From contig NZ_SMZP01000004.1 in assembly GCF_013181195.1 (NCBI RefSeq), positions 558,001 to 622,000 on the forward strand: a stretch of DNA of 64,000 nucleotides, read 5' to 3'. Both the position numbers and the translations under genes were made by a program. Below, one piece after another: positions 26,581 through 37,760 of this stretch (positions are counted from its first letter, which is position 1; every line of letters begins with the position of its first letter). The DNA comes from Caulobacter sp. RHG1. GTDB taxonomy: Bacteria; Pseudomonadota; Alphaproteobacteria; Caulobacterales; Caulobacteraceae. The notes beneath the pieces were generated by a model. It saw only the letters and a list, made by a program, of their open reading frames with translations, searched no databases and was not told the origin of the DNA.

Positions 26581-27226
26581 GGTGGTCGTAATACAGCGCG
26601 ACCATCCAGCAGATCTCTTCGTTGATCTGGTCCTCGTCCTGGTCCGGCTCCTCCAGGACCATTTCGGTGGCGGCGTAGGCCATCTGGGTCGTCAGGCGCG
26701 TGGCGGTGCGCAGCCGGTTCTCGTCGATGCCGGGGTTATCGGCCCTCAAAATCTCGAACAGAGTCGCGGCGACGCTGTCACGCGAGGCGGTCTGCACCTC
26801 CTGCAGCACGGGGAGGGCGCGCAAGGCTCGCAGGATCCAATCGCCGCCCGGGAAGGCGCGGGTGATGGCGTTGATCTGCTTCTGCAGGTCGCGGTTCTTG
26901 GCGACCGACTCTTCCAGTGTGGATGATTGCGTTCCGCCGGCCTCAATCCAGGCCAGCACAGCCTTGTCTTGGGCGTCCATCAGCCGATGGGCCAGCTCCT
27001 TGAGCAGCGCGTACTTGTTGGGGAAGTAGCGGTAGAGGGCCGGCGGCGTCAGGCCGGCCCGCTGGCACACCAGGTTGGTCGTCAGTCGTTCGAAGCCGAC
27101 CTCGGCCAGCAGCTCGCCGGCCGTTGTCAGGATGATTTCGAACGTATCCAGGCCGCGCCGACGCGACGGTCGTGACTTGGTGTCGAGCGAGGGGGAGGCG
27201 GCCTTCGTGGCGGTGTTTCTTGCCAT
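26549..27226 (-). CDS. TetR-family transcriptional regulator
   Basis: A 225-residue repressor. After a basic N-terminus, the helix-turn-helix lies at about 27-75 (ILTTAGELLAEVGFERLTTN, RAGLTPPALYRYFPNKYALL); the ligand-binding C-terminal domain follows. The start at 27226 is chosen over 27256 because MARNTATKAASP fits the usual tail. It lies 48 bases after the TonB-dependent receptor gene and is probably in the same transcript. It is the best candidate to bind the two 16-bp palindromes of this locus and so to control uptake and breakdown genes together. Confidence 0.88.
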   Translation of the reverse strand: MARNTATKAASPSLDTKSRPSRRRGLDTFEIILTTAGELLAEVGFERLTTNLVCQRAGLTPPALYRYFPNKYALLKELAHRLMDAQDKAVLAWIEAGGTQSSTLEESVAKNRDLQKQINAITRAFPGGDWILRALRALPVLQEVQTASRDSVAATLFEILRADNPGIDENRLRTATRLTTQMAYAATEMVLEEPDQDEDQINEEICWMVALYYDHLTSGGAPRKG

Positions 27227-27274
27227 ATGCCCTGTTAGCAAGATTGGCCGCCTCACACGACCCCGGCGGACGAT

Positions 27275-29530
<2,256 letters not shown>

Positions 29531-29576
29531 AACTCACTCCCCTAAATCCAGTACTCCGACCGGTCATCCGCATTAC

Positions 29577-29592
29577 GATAATAAAAACTATC
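29577..29592. promoter_or_regulatory. 16-bp palindrome, proposed TetR operator 2
   Basis: The plus strand reads GATAATAAAAACTATC; read on the minus strand it is GATAGTTTTTATTATC, matching operator 1 at 14 of 16 positions. It lies in the promoter region of the TonB-receptor/tetR unit. Confidence 0.6.
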
Positions 29593-29700
29593 TCAATGCA
29601 AGGGGCGCGAACGCAAGCGATCCCAACGCCCGGCGAGGGCGGGGATGTCGCGATGCATGGTTTGCAAGCACGGCTGCGCGAAAGCGGGCGTGTCGTGAGG

Positions 29701-30171
29701 CTAGAGCCCCCGTAGCCGCTCCAGCGCGCCCTGCAGGATCCAGCCGGCTGCCATCTTGTCGACGACCTCGGCGCGGCGCTTGCGGTTGACGTCGTGCTCG
29801 TCGATCAGCACCCGAGTGACCGCCGCCGTCGACAGGCGCTCGTCCCAGAAGGTGATCGGCAGCTCGGGCTTCAGGCGCAACAGATTGCGGGCCAGAGCCC
29901 GGTTGGACTGGCAGCGCACGCCCTCGGTGCCGTCCATGTTCATCGGCAGGCCCACGACGATGCCAATGGCGCCGCGGCTGTCCATCAGCTTGAACAGGGT
30001 CTCGGCGTCTTTGCTGAACTTAGTCTTTTCGATCAGAGCCAGCGGGCTGGCGACGGTGCGGGTGACGTCCGAGACGGCTACCCCAATAGTCTTCTCGCCG
30101 GGATCCAGGCCCACAAGGGGAGCGTACTGGGGCAGGGCGGCGGCGAAGTCTTCGATGTCGAGAACGGGCAT
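29701..30171 (-). CDS. ruvX: YqgF/RuvX, pre-16S rRNA nuclease (Holliday-junction resolvase-like)
   Basis: A 156-residue RNase H-fold protein. VGLDPGEKTIGVAVSD, GIVVGLPMNMDGTEG and FWDERLSTAAVTRVLID hold the catalytic acidic residues. In other bacteria it is required for maturation of the 16S rRNA 5' end. Length fits the family. It is divergent from gatC across 82 bases. Confidence 0.93.
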   Translation of the reverse strand: MPVLDIEDFAAALPQYAPLVGLDPGEKTIGVAVSDVTRTVASPLALIEKTKFSKDAETLFKLMDSRGAIGIVVGLPMNMDGTEGVRCQSNRALARNLLRLKPELPITFWDERLSTAAVTRVLIDEHDVNRKRRAEVVDKMAAGWILQGALERLRGL

Positions 30172-30253
30172 GGCTCTCCTTATCAGGAGCCGGCGCGCTT
30201 GAAACCTCGTCTCGGGACCGCTAACCCACGCACTCGAATTTCAGGAGATCCCC

Positions 30254-30541
30254 ATGGCCATTGACGCCGCCACCGTGCGGAAGGTCGCGCGCCTCGCCCG
30301 CATCGCGACGCCCGAAGAGCGACTGGAGCCCCTGGCCCAGGAGCTGAACGGCATCATGACCTGGATCGAGCAACTGGCCGAGGTCGACACCGACGGCGTC
30401 GAGCCGCTGACCAGCGTCGTGGCCGCCGGCCTGCCGCTGCGCGACGACGTCGTCACCATGGGCGGCGATCCGGCCCGCGTGACCAGCAACGCGCCCAAGT
30501 CGATCAACAACTTCTTCGTCGTGCCCAAGGTGGTCGAATAA
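30254..30541 (+). CDS. gatC: Asp/Glu-tRNA amidotransferase subunit C
   Basis: A 95-residue GatC, the small stabilising subunit of the tRNA-dependent amidotransferase. [36 protein letters not shown] and LRDDVVT are diagnostic. The stop overlaps the gatA start (TAATG). Confidence 0.95.
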   Translation: MAIDAATVRKVARLARIATPEERLEPLAQELNGIMTWIEQLAEVDTDGVEPLTSVVAAGLPLRDDVVTMGGDPARVTSNAPKSINNFFVVPKVVE

Positions 30542-32013
30542 TGAGCGCCCTGACGAAACTGACCCTGACGGCCGCCGTCGATGGCCTGGCCAAGGGCGAG
30601 TTCACCTCGGTCGAACTGACCCAGGCGCACATCGACGCCGTCGAAGGCGCGCGCGGCCTGAACGCCTACATCCTGGAAACCCCGGAAAAGGCCCTCGACA
30701 TGGCCGCCAAGTCCGACGCCCGCCGGGCGCTGGGCGAGGCCGGTCCGCTGGAAGGCGCGCCGCTGGGGGTCAAGGACCTCTTCTGCACCGAGGGCGTGCG
30801 CACCACGGCCTGCTCCAAGATTCTGGAAAGCTTCATCCCGACCTATGAGTCGACGGTGACCAGCCAGCTGTGGCGCGACGGCGCGGTGATGCTGGGCAAG
30901 CTGAACCTCGACCAGTTCGCCATGGGCTCGTCGAACGAGACCTCCTATTTCGGTCCGGTGACCAACCCCTGGCGCGCCAAGGGTTCGGACAAGGCCCTGA
31001 CCCCGGGCGGTTCGTCGGGTGGTTCGGCCGCGGCCGTCGCCGCCGACCTGTGCCTGGGCGCCACCGCCACCGACACCGGCGGCTCGATCCGCCAGCCGGC
31101 CGCCTTCACCGGCACCGTCGGCATCAAGCCGACCTATGGCCGCTGCTCGCGCTGGGGCGTCGTGGCCTTCGCCAGCTCGCTGGACCAGGCTGGCCCCATC
31201 GCCAAGACGGTCGAGGACGCGGCTCTCCTGCTGACTTCGATGTCGGGCCATGACGCCAAGGACTCGACCAGCCTCGACATCCCCGTGCCGGACTTCACCC
31301 AGTTCGTCGGCAAGTCGGTGAAGGGCCTGCGCATCGGCATCCCCGCCGAATACCGCGTCGACAACATGCCGGCCGAGATCGAGAAGCTCTGGCAGGACGG
31401 CATCGCCTGGCTGAAGGAGGCCGGTTGCGAGATCGTCGACATCAGCCTGCCGCACACCAAGTACGCCCTGCCGGCCTACTACATCGTGGCCCCCGCCGAG
31501 GCGTCCTCGAACCTCGCTCGTTACGACGGCATGCGCTACGGCCTGCGCGAGGACGGCGCCAACCTGACCGAGATCTACGAGAAGACCCGCGCCGCGGGCT
31601 TCGGCGACGAGGTCAAGCGCCGCATCATGATCGGCACCTATGTGCTGTCGGCGGGCTATTACGACGCCTACTATCTGAAGGCCCTGAAGGTGCGCCGACG
31701 CATCGCCGAAGACTTCGACAACGCCTGGCAGAAGTGCGACGCGATCCTCACCCCGACCGCGCCTTCGGCGGCGTTCGGCCTGGGCGAGAACAGCGACGAC
31801 CCGGTCGCCATGTACCTGAACGATGTCTTCACGGTGACGACCAACCTGGCGGGTCTGCCAGGCCTGTCGCTTCCGGCCGGCCTCGACGCCAACGGCCTGC
31901 CGCTGGGTCTGCAGATCATCGGCAAGCCCCTCGACGAGGGGACGGTGTTCTCGGTCGCTGGCGCGGTCGAGAAGGCTGCGGGCTTCACGGCCAAAGCCGA
32001 AAAGTGGTGGTGA
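30541..32013 (+). CDS. gatA: Asp/Glu-tRNA amidotransferase subunit A
   Basis: A 490-residue amidase that releases ammonia from glutamine for Glu-tRNA(Gln) or Asp-tRNA(Asn) conversion. The amidase-signature triad is present: Lys78 in [10 protein letters not shown], a Ser in [12 protein letters not shown] (158-162) and Ser182 in [12 protein letters not shown]. The stop is followed by a strong terminator. gatB lies 0.9 kb downstream, split off by a convergent small gene. Confidence 0.96.
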   Translation: MSALTKLTLTAAVDGLAKGEFTSVELTQAHIDAVEGARGLNAYILETPEKALDMAAKSDARRALGEAGPLEGAPLGVKDLFCTEGVRTTACSKILESFIPTYESTVTSQLWRDGAVMLGKLNLDQFAMGSSNETSYFGPVTNPWRAKGSDKALTPGGSSGGSAAAVAADLCLGATATDTGGSIRQPAAFTGTVGIKPTYGRCSRWGVVAFASSLDQAGPIAKTVEDAALLLTSMSGHDAKDSTSLDIPVPDFTQFVGKSVKGLRIGIPAEYRVDNMPAEIEKLWQDGIAWLKEAGCEIVDISLPHTKYALPAYYIVAPAEASSNLARYDGMRYGLREDGANLTEIYEKTRAAGFGDEVKRRIMIGTYVLSAGYYDAYYLKALKVRRRIAEDFDNAWQKCDAILTPTAPSAAFGLGENSDDPVAMYLNDVFTVTTNLAGLPGLSLPAGLDANGLPLGLQIIGKPLDEGTVFSVAGAVEKAAGFTAKAEKWW

Positions 32014-32019
32014 TGTAAA

Positions 32020-32046
32020 AAGGGCGGCTCCGGTGGAGCCGCCCTT
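32020..32046. terminator. Terminator between gatA and a convergent gene
   Basis: AAGGGCGGCTCC / GGAGCCGCCCTT, a 12-bp perfect stem with a GGT loop, followed by CTTC on the plus strand and preceded by AAAA, so it can act in both directions. Confidence 0.85.
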
Positions 32047-32072
32047 CTTCGTTCCGGGGTGTGGGACCCTGG

Positions 32073-32666
32073 TTACATCGGCTGGGTCGGAGCGGCAGCC
32101 GGAGCGGCCGGAGCCGGAATGACCAGCGGCGGCGGCTCAGCGATGGCCGCGGCGGCCGGCGCGGCGTTCACGGTCGGCGGCGTGGCCGGAACGGTAGCGC
32201 TGACATTGGCCGAAGCGGCTTCAGCCGACGGCGCGGTCTCCTCGACCACTGGCGCGGCGCGACGGGCGGCCGGACGGGCCGGAGCCGCGGCGCGAGGCTC
32301 GGCCGAGCGGGCGACCGGGGCCGGAGCCGGGGCAGGCTCATTTACGGCCAGTTCGGTCGGCTGCGGGATCGGCGTCGGCGTCGCCGGGGTGACTGGCGCA
32401 GTCGTCGGGGTGTCGGCGACCGCGGTTTGCATTGAGGCCGGATCGGTCGGGGCCTCGCCGCGATTGGCCATCATGCCCCAAGCCAGAGCGCCGACGGCGA
32501 CGGCCAGGACGGGCGCGCCGACCAGAAGCGGCAGGTTGCCAGACGCTTTCTTCTTCGGCGTGCGGGCATAGACCGGCTGGCTGGGAAACAGAGCCGAAGC
32601 ATTCGGATCAGTCGTCACAACCGGTTCCGGAGCATCAAAATTGAGAGCGGGGCGAGCGGTGGGCAT
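32073..32666 (-). CDS. Pro/Ala-rich single-pass membrane protein, unknown
   Basis: A 197-residue protein. The cytoplasmic N-terminus (about 1-40, ending in RTPKKKASGN) precedes one membrane helix (LPLLVGAPVLAVAVGALAWGMM, shortened here to LPLLVGAPVLAVAVGAL). The remaining 130 residues are low-complexity Ala/Pro/Thr and end in PAAAPTQPM. It separates gatA from gatB and is transcribed against both. No family is recognised; a periplasm-reaching anchor protein is plausible. Confidence 0.6.
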   Translation of the reverse strand: MPTARPALNFDAPEPVVTTDPNASALFPSQPVYARTPKKKASGNLPLLVGAPVLAVAVGALAWGMMANRGEAPTDPASMQTAVADTPTTAPVTPATPTPIPQPTELAVNEPAPAPAPVARSAEPRAAAPARPAARRAAPVVEETAPSAEAASANVSATVPATPPTVNAAPAAAAIAEPPPLVIPAPAAPAAAPTQPM

Positions 32667-32905
32667 TTCTACCTCCGTAAGTGAGCTGTTCGAGGAAAAG
32701 AACGATGCGATAACTCGACGGTTCCCTTGCCTCGCAATGGCGCCGGATTTGACTCAATCCGGCCTTATTCAAAAAAGTCGGAGAACGAACGGTTCTGCTT
32801 ACGATCGGCGGCGTCAAAGCCTTGCCGGACTTGGGACCGAGAAGATGACCATGGCGGCGTCCGAGAGCTTTTCCGGCCCCGTCCGCTTGATGTAGAGAGA
32901 CGGCC

Positions 32906-34405
32906 ATGACGCAAGATTCCAAAACGATCCAAGGTCGCACCGGCCCCTGGGAAATCGTCCTCGGCCTCGAGGTCCACGCCCAGGTCGCCAGCAAGTCGAA
33001 GCTGTTCTCGGGCGCCGCCGTTGGTTTCGGCGCGGGCCCGAACGAGCAGGTCAGCCTCGTGGACGCCGCCATGCCGGGTATGCTGCCGGTTCTGAACGGC
33101 TTCTGCGTTGAACAGGCGGTGAAGACTGGTCTGGGCCTCAAGGCGCAGATCAATCTGAAGAGCCGCTTCGATCGGAAGAACTACTTCTATCCCGACCTGC
33201 CGCAGGGCTATCAGATCAGCCAGTTCGACCAGCCGATCGTCGGCGAGGGCGTCGTCACCGTCGAGCGCGACGACGGCACGACCTTCGACGTCCGCATCGA
33301 GCGCCTGCACCTGGAACAGGACGCGGGCAAGTCGCTGCACGACCAGGATCCGAACGCGACCTATGTCGACCTGAACCGCGCAGGCACGGCGCTGATGGAG
33401 ATCGTCTCCAAGCCCGACATGCGCACCTCGGAAGAGGCGGCCGCCTACGTCAAGAAATTGCGCACGATCCTCGTCTACCTGGGCACCTGCGACGGTGACA
33501 TGGAGAAGGGCAATCTGCGCGCGGACGTCAACGTCTCGGTCTGCCGCCCCGGCGACTACGAGAAGTTCCGTGAGACCGGCAGCTTCAAGCACCTGGGCAC
33601 GCGCTGCGAGATCAAGAACGTCAACTCGTACCGCTACATCCAGCAGGCCATCGAATACGAGGCCCGTCGCCAGATCGAGATCCTGGAAGACGGCGGCGTG
33701 ATCGACCAGGAAACCCGCCTGTTCGACCCGACCAAGGGCGAGACCCGCTCGATGCGGTCGAAGGAAGAGGCGCACGACTACCGCTACTTCCCCGATCCCG
33801 ACCTGCTGCCGCTGGTTCTGGACCCGGCCTGGGTCAAGGATCTGGAGGCGACCCTGCCGGAACTGCCGGACGCCAAGAAGGCGCGCCTGCAGAGCCAGTA
33901 CGGACTGTCGGCCTATGACGCGGGCGTGCTGATCATCGAGAGCGACCGCGCCGACTACTTTGAAGCCGCCGCGAAGGGCCGCGACGCCAAGCTGGTCTCG
34001 AACTGGGTGACCAACGAACTGCTGTCCAAGCTGTCGGCCGGCGGTCACGAGATCGCCGCCTCGCCGCTGCCGTCCTCGGACATTGCCCAGCTGGTCGAGC
34101 TGATCGAGAATGGCACCATCTCGTCGAAGATCGCCAAGGAGGTCTTCGAGCACATGTGGGCCGGCGAGGGTCGTCCCGCCGAGATCGTCGAGAAGCGCGG
34201 CCTGGTGCAGATCAATGACACCGGCGCCATCGAGAAGGCCATCGATGATCTGATCGCCGGCAATCCCGACAAGGCCGAGGCCGTGAAGGACAAGCCCCAA
34301 GCCCTGGGCTGGTTCGTCGGCCAGGTCATGAAGGCCACGGGCGGCAAGGCCAATCCGGGCACGGTCAACGAGCTGCTGCGCAAGAAGCTGGGCGTCGCCG
34401 AATAG
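32906..34405 (+). CDS. gatB: Asp/Glu-tRNA amidotransferase subunit B
   Basis: A 499-residue GatB, which binds and activates the misacylated t[16 protein letters not shown] opens the kinase-like cradle, [19 protein letters not shown] and [18 protein letters not shown] are diagnostic, and the C-terminal YqeY-like tail ends [17 protein letters not shown]. The 239 bases before it hold the promoters of two divergent genes and no convincing extra gene. A strong terminator follows. Confidence 0.96.
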   Translation: MTQDSKTIQGRTGPWEIVLGLEVHAQVASKSKLFSGAAVGFGAGPNEQVSLVDAAMPGMLPVLNGFCVEQAVKTGLGLKAQINLKSRFDRKNYFYPDLPQGYQISQFDQPIVGEGVVTVERDDGTTFDVRIERLHLEQDAGKSLHDQDPNATYVDLNRAGTALMEIVSKPDMRTSEEAAAYVKKLRTILVYLGTCDGDMEKGNLRADVNVSVCRPGDYEKFRETGSFKHLGTRCEIKNVNSYRYIQQAIEYEARRQIEILEDGGVIDQETRLFDPTKGETRSMRSKEEAHDYRYFPDPDLLPLVLDPAWVKDLEATLPELPDAKKARLQSQYGLSAYDAGVLIIESDRADYFEAAAKGRDAKLVSNWVTNELLSKLSAGGHEIAASPLPSSDIAQLVELIENGTISSKIAKEVFEHMWAGEGRPAEIVEKRGLVQINDTGAIEKAIDDLIAGNPDKAEAVKDKPQALGWFVGQVMKATGGKANPGTVNELLRKKLGVAE

Positions 34406-34430
34406 GCGTCGCAGGCAGCCAGAAACGACG

Positions 34431-34458
34431 AGGGCCCGCGGCGCAAGCCGCGGGCCCT
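34431..34458. terminator. Terminator after gatB
   Basis: AGGGCCCGCGGC / GCCGCGGGCCCT, 12-bp stem with a GCAA loop, followed by TCTTCGTT. It lies between gatB and a convergent small gene and probably serves both. Confidence 0.85.
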
Positions 34459-34481
34459 TCTTCGTTGATGCGAGACTTTTA

Positions 34482-34829
34482 TTAGTTCGGGGCGGCCGGC
34501 TCTTCGGCGTGGCCCTTGTGCTTCTTGGACTTCTTGGCGGCCTTGGCGTCGTCGGCCGGAGCTGCCTGCTCTTCAGCGGCGGGCGCGGTGGCCGAGGTCG
34601 GGCTGCCCAGATCGGTGGCGCTGCTGGCCGGCGGGGCCGCTTCGGTCGACGGCAGGGTCGTGGCGCTGTCGGCGGGCGGCAGGGCGTCGTTGGTCGGAGC
34701 CGGCGTCGTCACGCTGGACTGGGGATCGGCCGGGCTGGTCTGGGGCAAGGTCGACTGAGCGAAGGCCGAGCCGGCGAAAGCGGCGGCGGCCAGGGACAGG
34801 ACGGCGGCGGAGGTGCGCAGGGTCTTCAT
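34482..34829 (-). CDS. Small exported Ala/Pro-rich protein with lysine-rich tail
   Basis: A 115-residue protein. The start at 34829 gives a clean signal peptide (MKTLRTSAAVLSLAAAAFAG, cleaved near SAFA-QS); the longer frame upstream adds non-signal sequence. The mature part is Ala/Pro/Thr/Ser-rich and disordered, ending in DDAKAAKKSKKHKGHAEEP. No family is recognised. Confidence 0.55.
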   Translation of the reverse strand: MKTLRTSAAVLSLAAAAFAGSAFAQSTLPQTSPADPQSSVTTPAPTNDALPPADSATTLPSTEAAPPASSATDLGSPTSATAPAAEEQAAPADDAKAAKKSKKHKGHAEEPAAPN

Positions 34830-35022
34830 CGGGCGGAACCGTGTTGCTGCAACGTCGGAGTGTGACGCAGGACAAACGCTGACGGCGCAATGCGGTCGAA
34901 TTAGCTTCGCAATCGGGCCTTTGCGCCCCATGCGCGGCGAGGTTGCGGCGCTCGTGACCGCAAAACGGCGCCCTGAGGCATACTCAGGACGCCGCTCATG
35001 CCTTCGCAAAACCAGTTGAGGT

Positions 35023-35523
35023 CTAGCGGTTGGCGATCACGTCGAAGATCAGGCCCGTGGCGATCGCAGCCAGGATGTAGTCATTGCCGCTGCGGTACCA
35101 ATAGTAGCCGCGGGGCGGCGCGCGCAGACCGTAACGGCCGTAGTCGTTCATCCGATAGTAGTCGCCGCGATAGTATTGCGGCAGATAGGCGCCGCGACGC
35201 CAGGCGTTGTAACCGGGGCGATAGCCCGGACGACCGTAATAGGCGGGCGGCGGCGGGCCATAAGACCAGCGATTGTTATAATAGTAGCCGTTGTGACGGC
35301 CACGATCCCAACGGTCGCCGCGATCCCAGCCACGGTCGCCGCGGCCGCGGTCCCAGCCGCCGCGATCACGGTCACGGCCGCGGTCGCCGCGATCCCAGTC
35401 GCGACCGCCACGGTCGCCGTGTTCCCAGCGGCCGCGATCCTGGGCGGACGCCTGGCTGGCCGACAGAGCCATCGGCCCGGCCACGGCGGCCACGGCGGCG
35501 ATGGTGAGCATCAGACGTTTCAT
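35023..35523 (-). CDS. RcnB-like periplasmic protein with Arg/Asp/Gly/Trp repeats
   Basis: A 166-residue protein with a signal peptide (1 to about 27, ending SASQASA-QD). The middle is a degenerate repeat of RGxRDWDRGDRG-type units (about 30-75). The C-terminal domain (GAYLPQYYRGDYYRMNDYGR, LRAPPRGYYWYRSGNDYILA, ATGLIFDVI) matches the RcnB family, whose Escherichia coli member affects nickel/cobalt homeostasis. In Caulobacterales many such paralogues exist and their roles are not settled. The start at 35523 follows a GGAGATGAC ribosome-binding region. Confidence 0.8.
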   Translation of the reverse strand: MKRLMLTIAAVAAVAGPMALSASQASAQDRGRWEHGDRGGRDWDRGDRGRDRDRGGWDRGRGDRGWDRGDRWDRGRHNGYYYNNRWSYGPPPPAYYGRPGYRPGYNAWRRGAYLPQYYRGDYYRMNDYGRYGLRAPPRGYYWYRSGNDYILAAIATGLIFDVIANR

Positions 35524-35726
35524 GTCGTCATCTCCTGATGGTCGGGCGGATCCTTCGAGAGGCGCCGCCAAAAACTTCCCTCGACCTTGAAACGTACGAT
35601 GACGGTTTTCGGCTGAACCGCATCTGAACGACGCCGTCAGGGATCATTTCACCGGGGAAGCCTTGGCGGGAAGGGCGGTCGCCGCCATGTTCTGCGGCAA
35701 CGAGAGATAAGCGGGAGCCACGACCG

Positions 35727-36452
35727 ATGAGCCGTCCGATCGAACTGCACTACTGGCCTACGCCGAACGGCTGGAAGGTCTCCATCGCTCTGGAGGAGAT
35801 GGGGCTGCCCTACGAGATGATCCCCGTGAACATCGGCGCGGGCGAGCAGTTCAAGCCGGAGTTCCTGGCCATCAGCCCCAACAACCGCATGCCGGCCATC
35901 GTCGATCCCGATGGCCCCGACGGCCAGCCGATCTCGGTCTTCGAGTCCGGCGCGATCCTGCAGTATCTGGCCCGCAAGACCGGCCAGTTCTATGGCGAGA
36001 CCGAGCGCGACCGAGTGCTGATCGACCAGTGGGTCATGTGGCAGATGGGCGGGCTGGGACCGATGGCCGGCCAGACCCATCACTTCCGCCAGTACGCGTC
36101 GGCGATCATCGCCGACCAGCGCCAGATCGCCTACGGCGCCATCCGCTACACCAACGAGACCCATCGCCTGTACGGCGTGCTCGACAAGCAGCTGGAAGGG
36201 CGCGATTTCGTCTGCGGCCAATTGTCCATCGCCGACTTCATGATCTGGCCCTGGATCGTCCCGTGGAAGAACCAGGGCATCATTCTCGACGAGTTCCCCA
36301 ATTTGAGGACGTGGTTCGAGCGGGTCGGCGCGCGGGAAAACGTGCAGAAAGGCTTTAAGCTGGGCGCCGAGTTGCGCTCCGGAGGCCTGCAATCGTCGGG
36401 GAAAGCGGCCGAAGACGCCCGTAGAGTCCTGTTCGGGCAGCGTGCGCGTTAA
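35727..36452 (+). CDS. Glutathione S-transferase, YfcG/YghU-like
   Basis: A 241-residue GST. The N-terminal thioredoxin-like domain has the family start (IELHYWPTPNGWKVSIALEE), LAISPNNRMPAIVDPDG with the cis-Pro, and VFESGAILQYLA that binds the glutathione gamma-glutamyl group. The C-terminal helical domain follows (DRVLIDQWVMWQMGGLGPMA). The nu-class members have disulfide-bond reductase activity on small thiols. It ends just before a perfect 11-bp inverted repeat. Confidence 0.88.
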   Translation: MSRPIELHYWPTPNGWKVSIALEEMGLPYEMIPVNIGAGEQFKPEFLAISPNNRMPAIVDPDGPDGQPISVFESGAILQYLARKTGQFYGETERDRVLIDQWVMWQMGGLGPMAGQTHHFRQYASAIIADQRQIAYGAIRYTNETHRLYGVLDKQLEGRDFVCGQLSIADFMIWPWIVPWKNQGIILDEFPNLRTWFERVGARENVQKGFKLGAELRSGGLQSSGKAAEDARRVLFGQRAR

Positions 36453-36454
36453 GG

Positions 36455-36489
36455 CTCTGATTACTGTGATTTACGCCGAGTAATCAGAG
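36455..36489. repeat. Perfect 11-bp inverted repeat after the GST gene
   Basis: CTCTGATTACT (36455-36465) and AGTAATCAGAG (36479-36489) are perfectly complementary with a 13-base spacer. There is no T-run, so it does not look like a classical terminator. It is A/T-richer than its surroundings and could be a protein-binding site for the Sel1-like gene downstream. Confidence 0.7.
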
Positions 36490-36624
36490 TCAACGAACAG
36501 TAACCGGGTGCGTCATTTATGCTCTCTGCGCGCTTAACTATATGTTCAGTGGCGCGGGACTTTTCTTCGATCAGGCTCAGAACCGGCAAAACGCCGGGGC
36601 GAGCTTGAGAGAGGAGATGAGCCA

Positions 36625-36906
36625 ATGATGATCATGAATGACGTTCCGCCGGCCGTCGTCGCCATGCTGCCGCTGCCAACCGCAGAGTCGACCGGTGACG
36701 AGCTGTTCCGCATGGGCCTGCTGTATTCGACCGGCCAGGGCGGCGCGCCGCTGGACTACGTCTCGGCCCACATGCTGTTCAACCTGGCCGCCATGCGCGG
36801 TTCGGTCGAAGCCAAGGTCTACCGCAAGGAACTGTCGCAAGAGATGCAAAGCGAAGACGTCGCTGAAGCTCAGCGCCAGGCTCGCGAATGGCTCGCCCAC
36901 GGCTGA
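36625..36906 (+). CDS. Small Sel1-like repeat protein
   Basis: A 93-residue protein. GDELFRMGLLYSTGQGGAPLDYVSAHMLFNLAAMRGSVEA is one Sel1-like (TPR-type) repeat, quoted here by its core FRMGLLYSTGQGG and AHMLFNLAAMRG. Such repeats bind other proteins. A GAGAGGAG ribosome-binding site lies 7 bases before the ATG. It is convergent with hfsD, only 28 bases away. The role is unknown. Confidence 0.75.
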   Translation: MMIMNDVPPAVVAMLPLPTAESTGDELFRMGLLYSTGQGGAPLDYVSAHMLFNLAAMRGSVEAKVYRKELSQEMQSEDVAEAQRQAREWLAHG

Positions 36907-36934
36907 ACCCGGTCACCCGGGTTCAGACTACCTC

Positions 36935-37675
36935 TCAGCGGATGTTGCCGTTGACTGCGTAGCTGAAGCTGACCGGCAGCAGGTCGCGGAAGTACTGCTG
37001 CATGAACAGACCCGTTTCGGCCACGCCGCTGCGCGGCACGTAGACGATATCGAAGCGGCGCAGGGGAATGAGATCCGCGCCGCCCGGGCTGGTCAGGCCT
37101 CGTAGCAGGTCCGCCGTCCGCATCATCGCCCGGCCGTCGGGGCCGCGACGAATGATCACAACCTGATTGCGCTTGGCGCTGGTTTTGAAGCCGCCCGCCT
37201 GGATGACGGCCCGCAGCGCGTCGCTGTCGCCGGCCATGTCGAAGACGCCGGGATTGCCGACCTCGCCGCCGACGAACACCTTGAGCGGCGTCGTCGACTT
37301 CACCGAAACCTGCACCTGAGGCCGTAGCAGTTGGCCGGCATAGGCCTGGCTGATCGAGCCTTGCAGCTCGTCGATCGTGCGATCGGCCGCCATGACCGGA
37401 TTGATCAGCGGCAAAGTGATGCGCCCGTCGGGTTGCACCGTCGTGGTCTTGTTCAGTTCCGGAGCCGACGGCACGGCCACATCGACCTCGTCGCCCGGAT
37501 AGAAGCGATAGGACGGCTCGTCCTCGGACCAGTCCGCGTAACCGATATTAGAGAAGTTGGCGGTAGGTCTGGGGCCCGGCGTGACCGGTTCGACGTCCAT
37601 ATGGCCGCAGGCGGTGACGCCGCCGGCCAACAGGATCACGGCTAAGGCCGTCGAAAGGTGCGTGCGGCTCTGCAT
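36935..37675 (-). CDS. hfsD: Outer-membrane polysaccharide export protein, holdfast HfsD
   Basis: A 246-residue Wza/KpsD-type lipoprotein that forms the outer-membrane channel for holdfast polysaccharide. The start at 37675 gives a lipoprotein signal (MQSRTHLSTALAVILLAGGV, lipobox GVTAC). The polysaccharide-export domain reads YRFYPGDEVDVAVPSAPELN and VQPDGRITLPLINPV, followed by SLBB-type segments (VFVGGEVGNPGVFDMAG). It is divergent from hfsA with an 85-base shared promoter region; this arrangement and the following genes match the Caulobacter holdfast locus. Confidence 0.88.
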   Translation of the reverse strand: MQSRTHLSTALAVILLAGGVTACGHMDVEPVTPGPRPTANFSNIGYADWSEDEPSYRFYPGDEVDVAVPSAPELNKTTTVQPDGRITLPLINPVMAADRTIDELQGSISQAYAGQLLRPQVQVSVKSTTPLKVFVGGEVGNPGVFDMAGDSDALRAVIQAGGFKTSAKRNQVVIIRRGPDGRAMMRTADLLRGLTSPGGADLIPLRRFDIVYVPRSGVAETGLFMQQYFRDLLPVSFSYAVNGNIR

Positions 37676-37760
37676 GCGACAAGTCTTAACAGGAATGGGT
37701 AACGAACCCTTAAGGCTGGTCGCCCCACGGTGCGAGCCAGTTTGGATCAATTGGATTCGC

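Noticed and set aside
32641..32895. Possible 84-residue gene ahead of gatB
   Set aside because: It starts inside the opposite-strand gene, has mixed charged sequence with no family and lies in the divergent promoter region.
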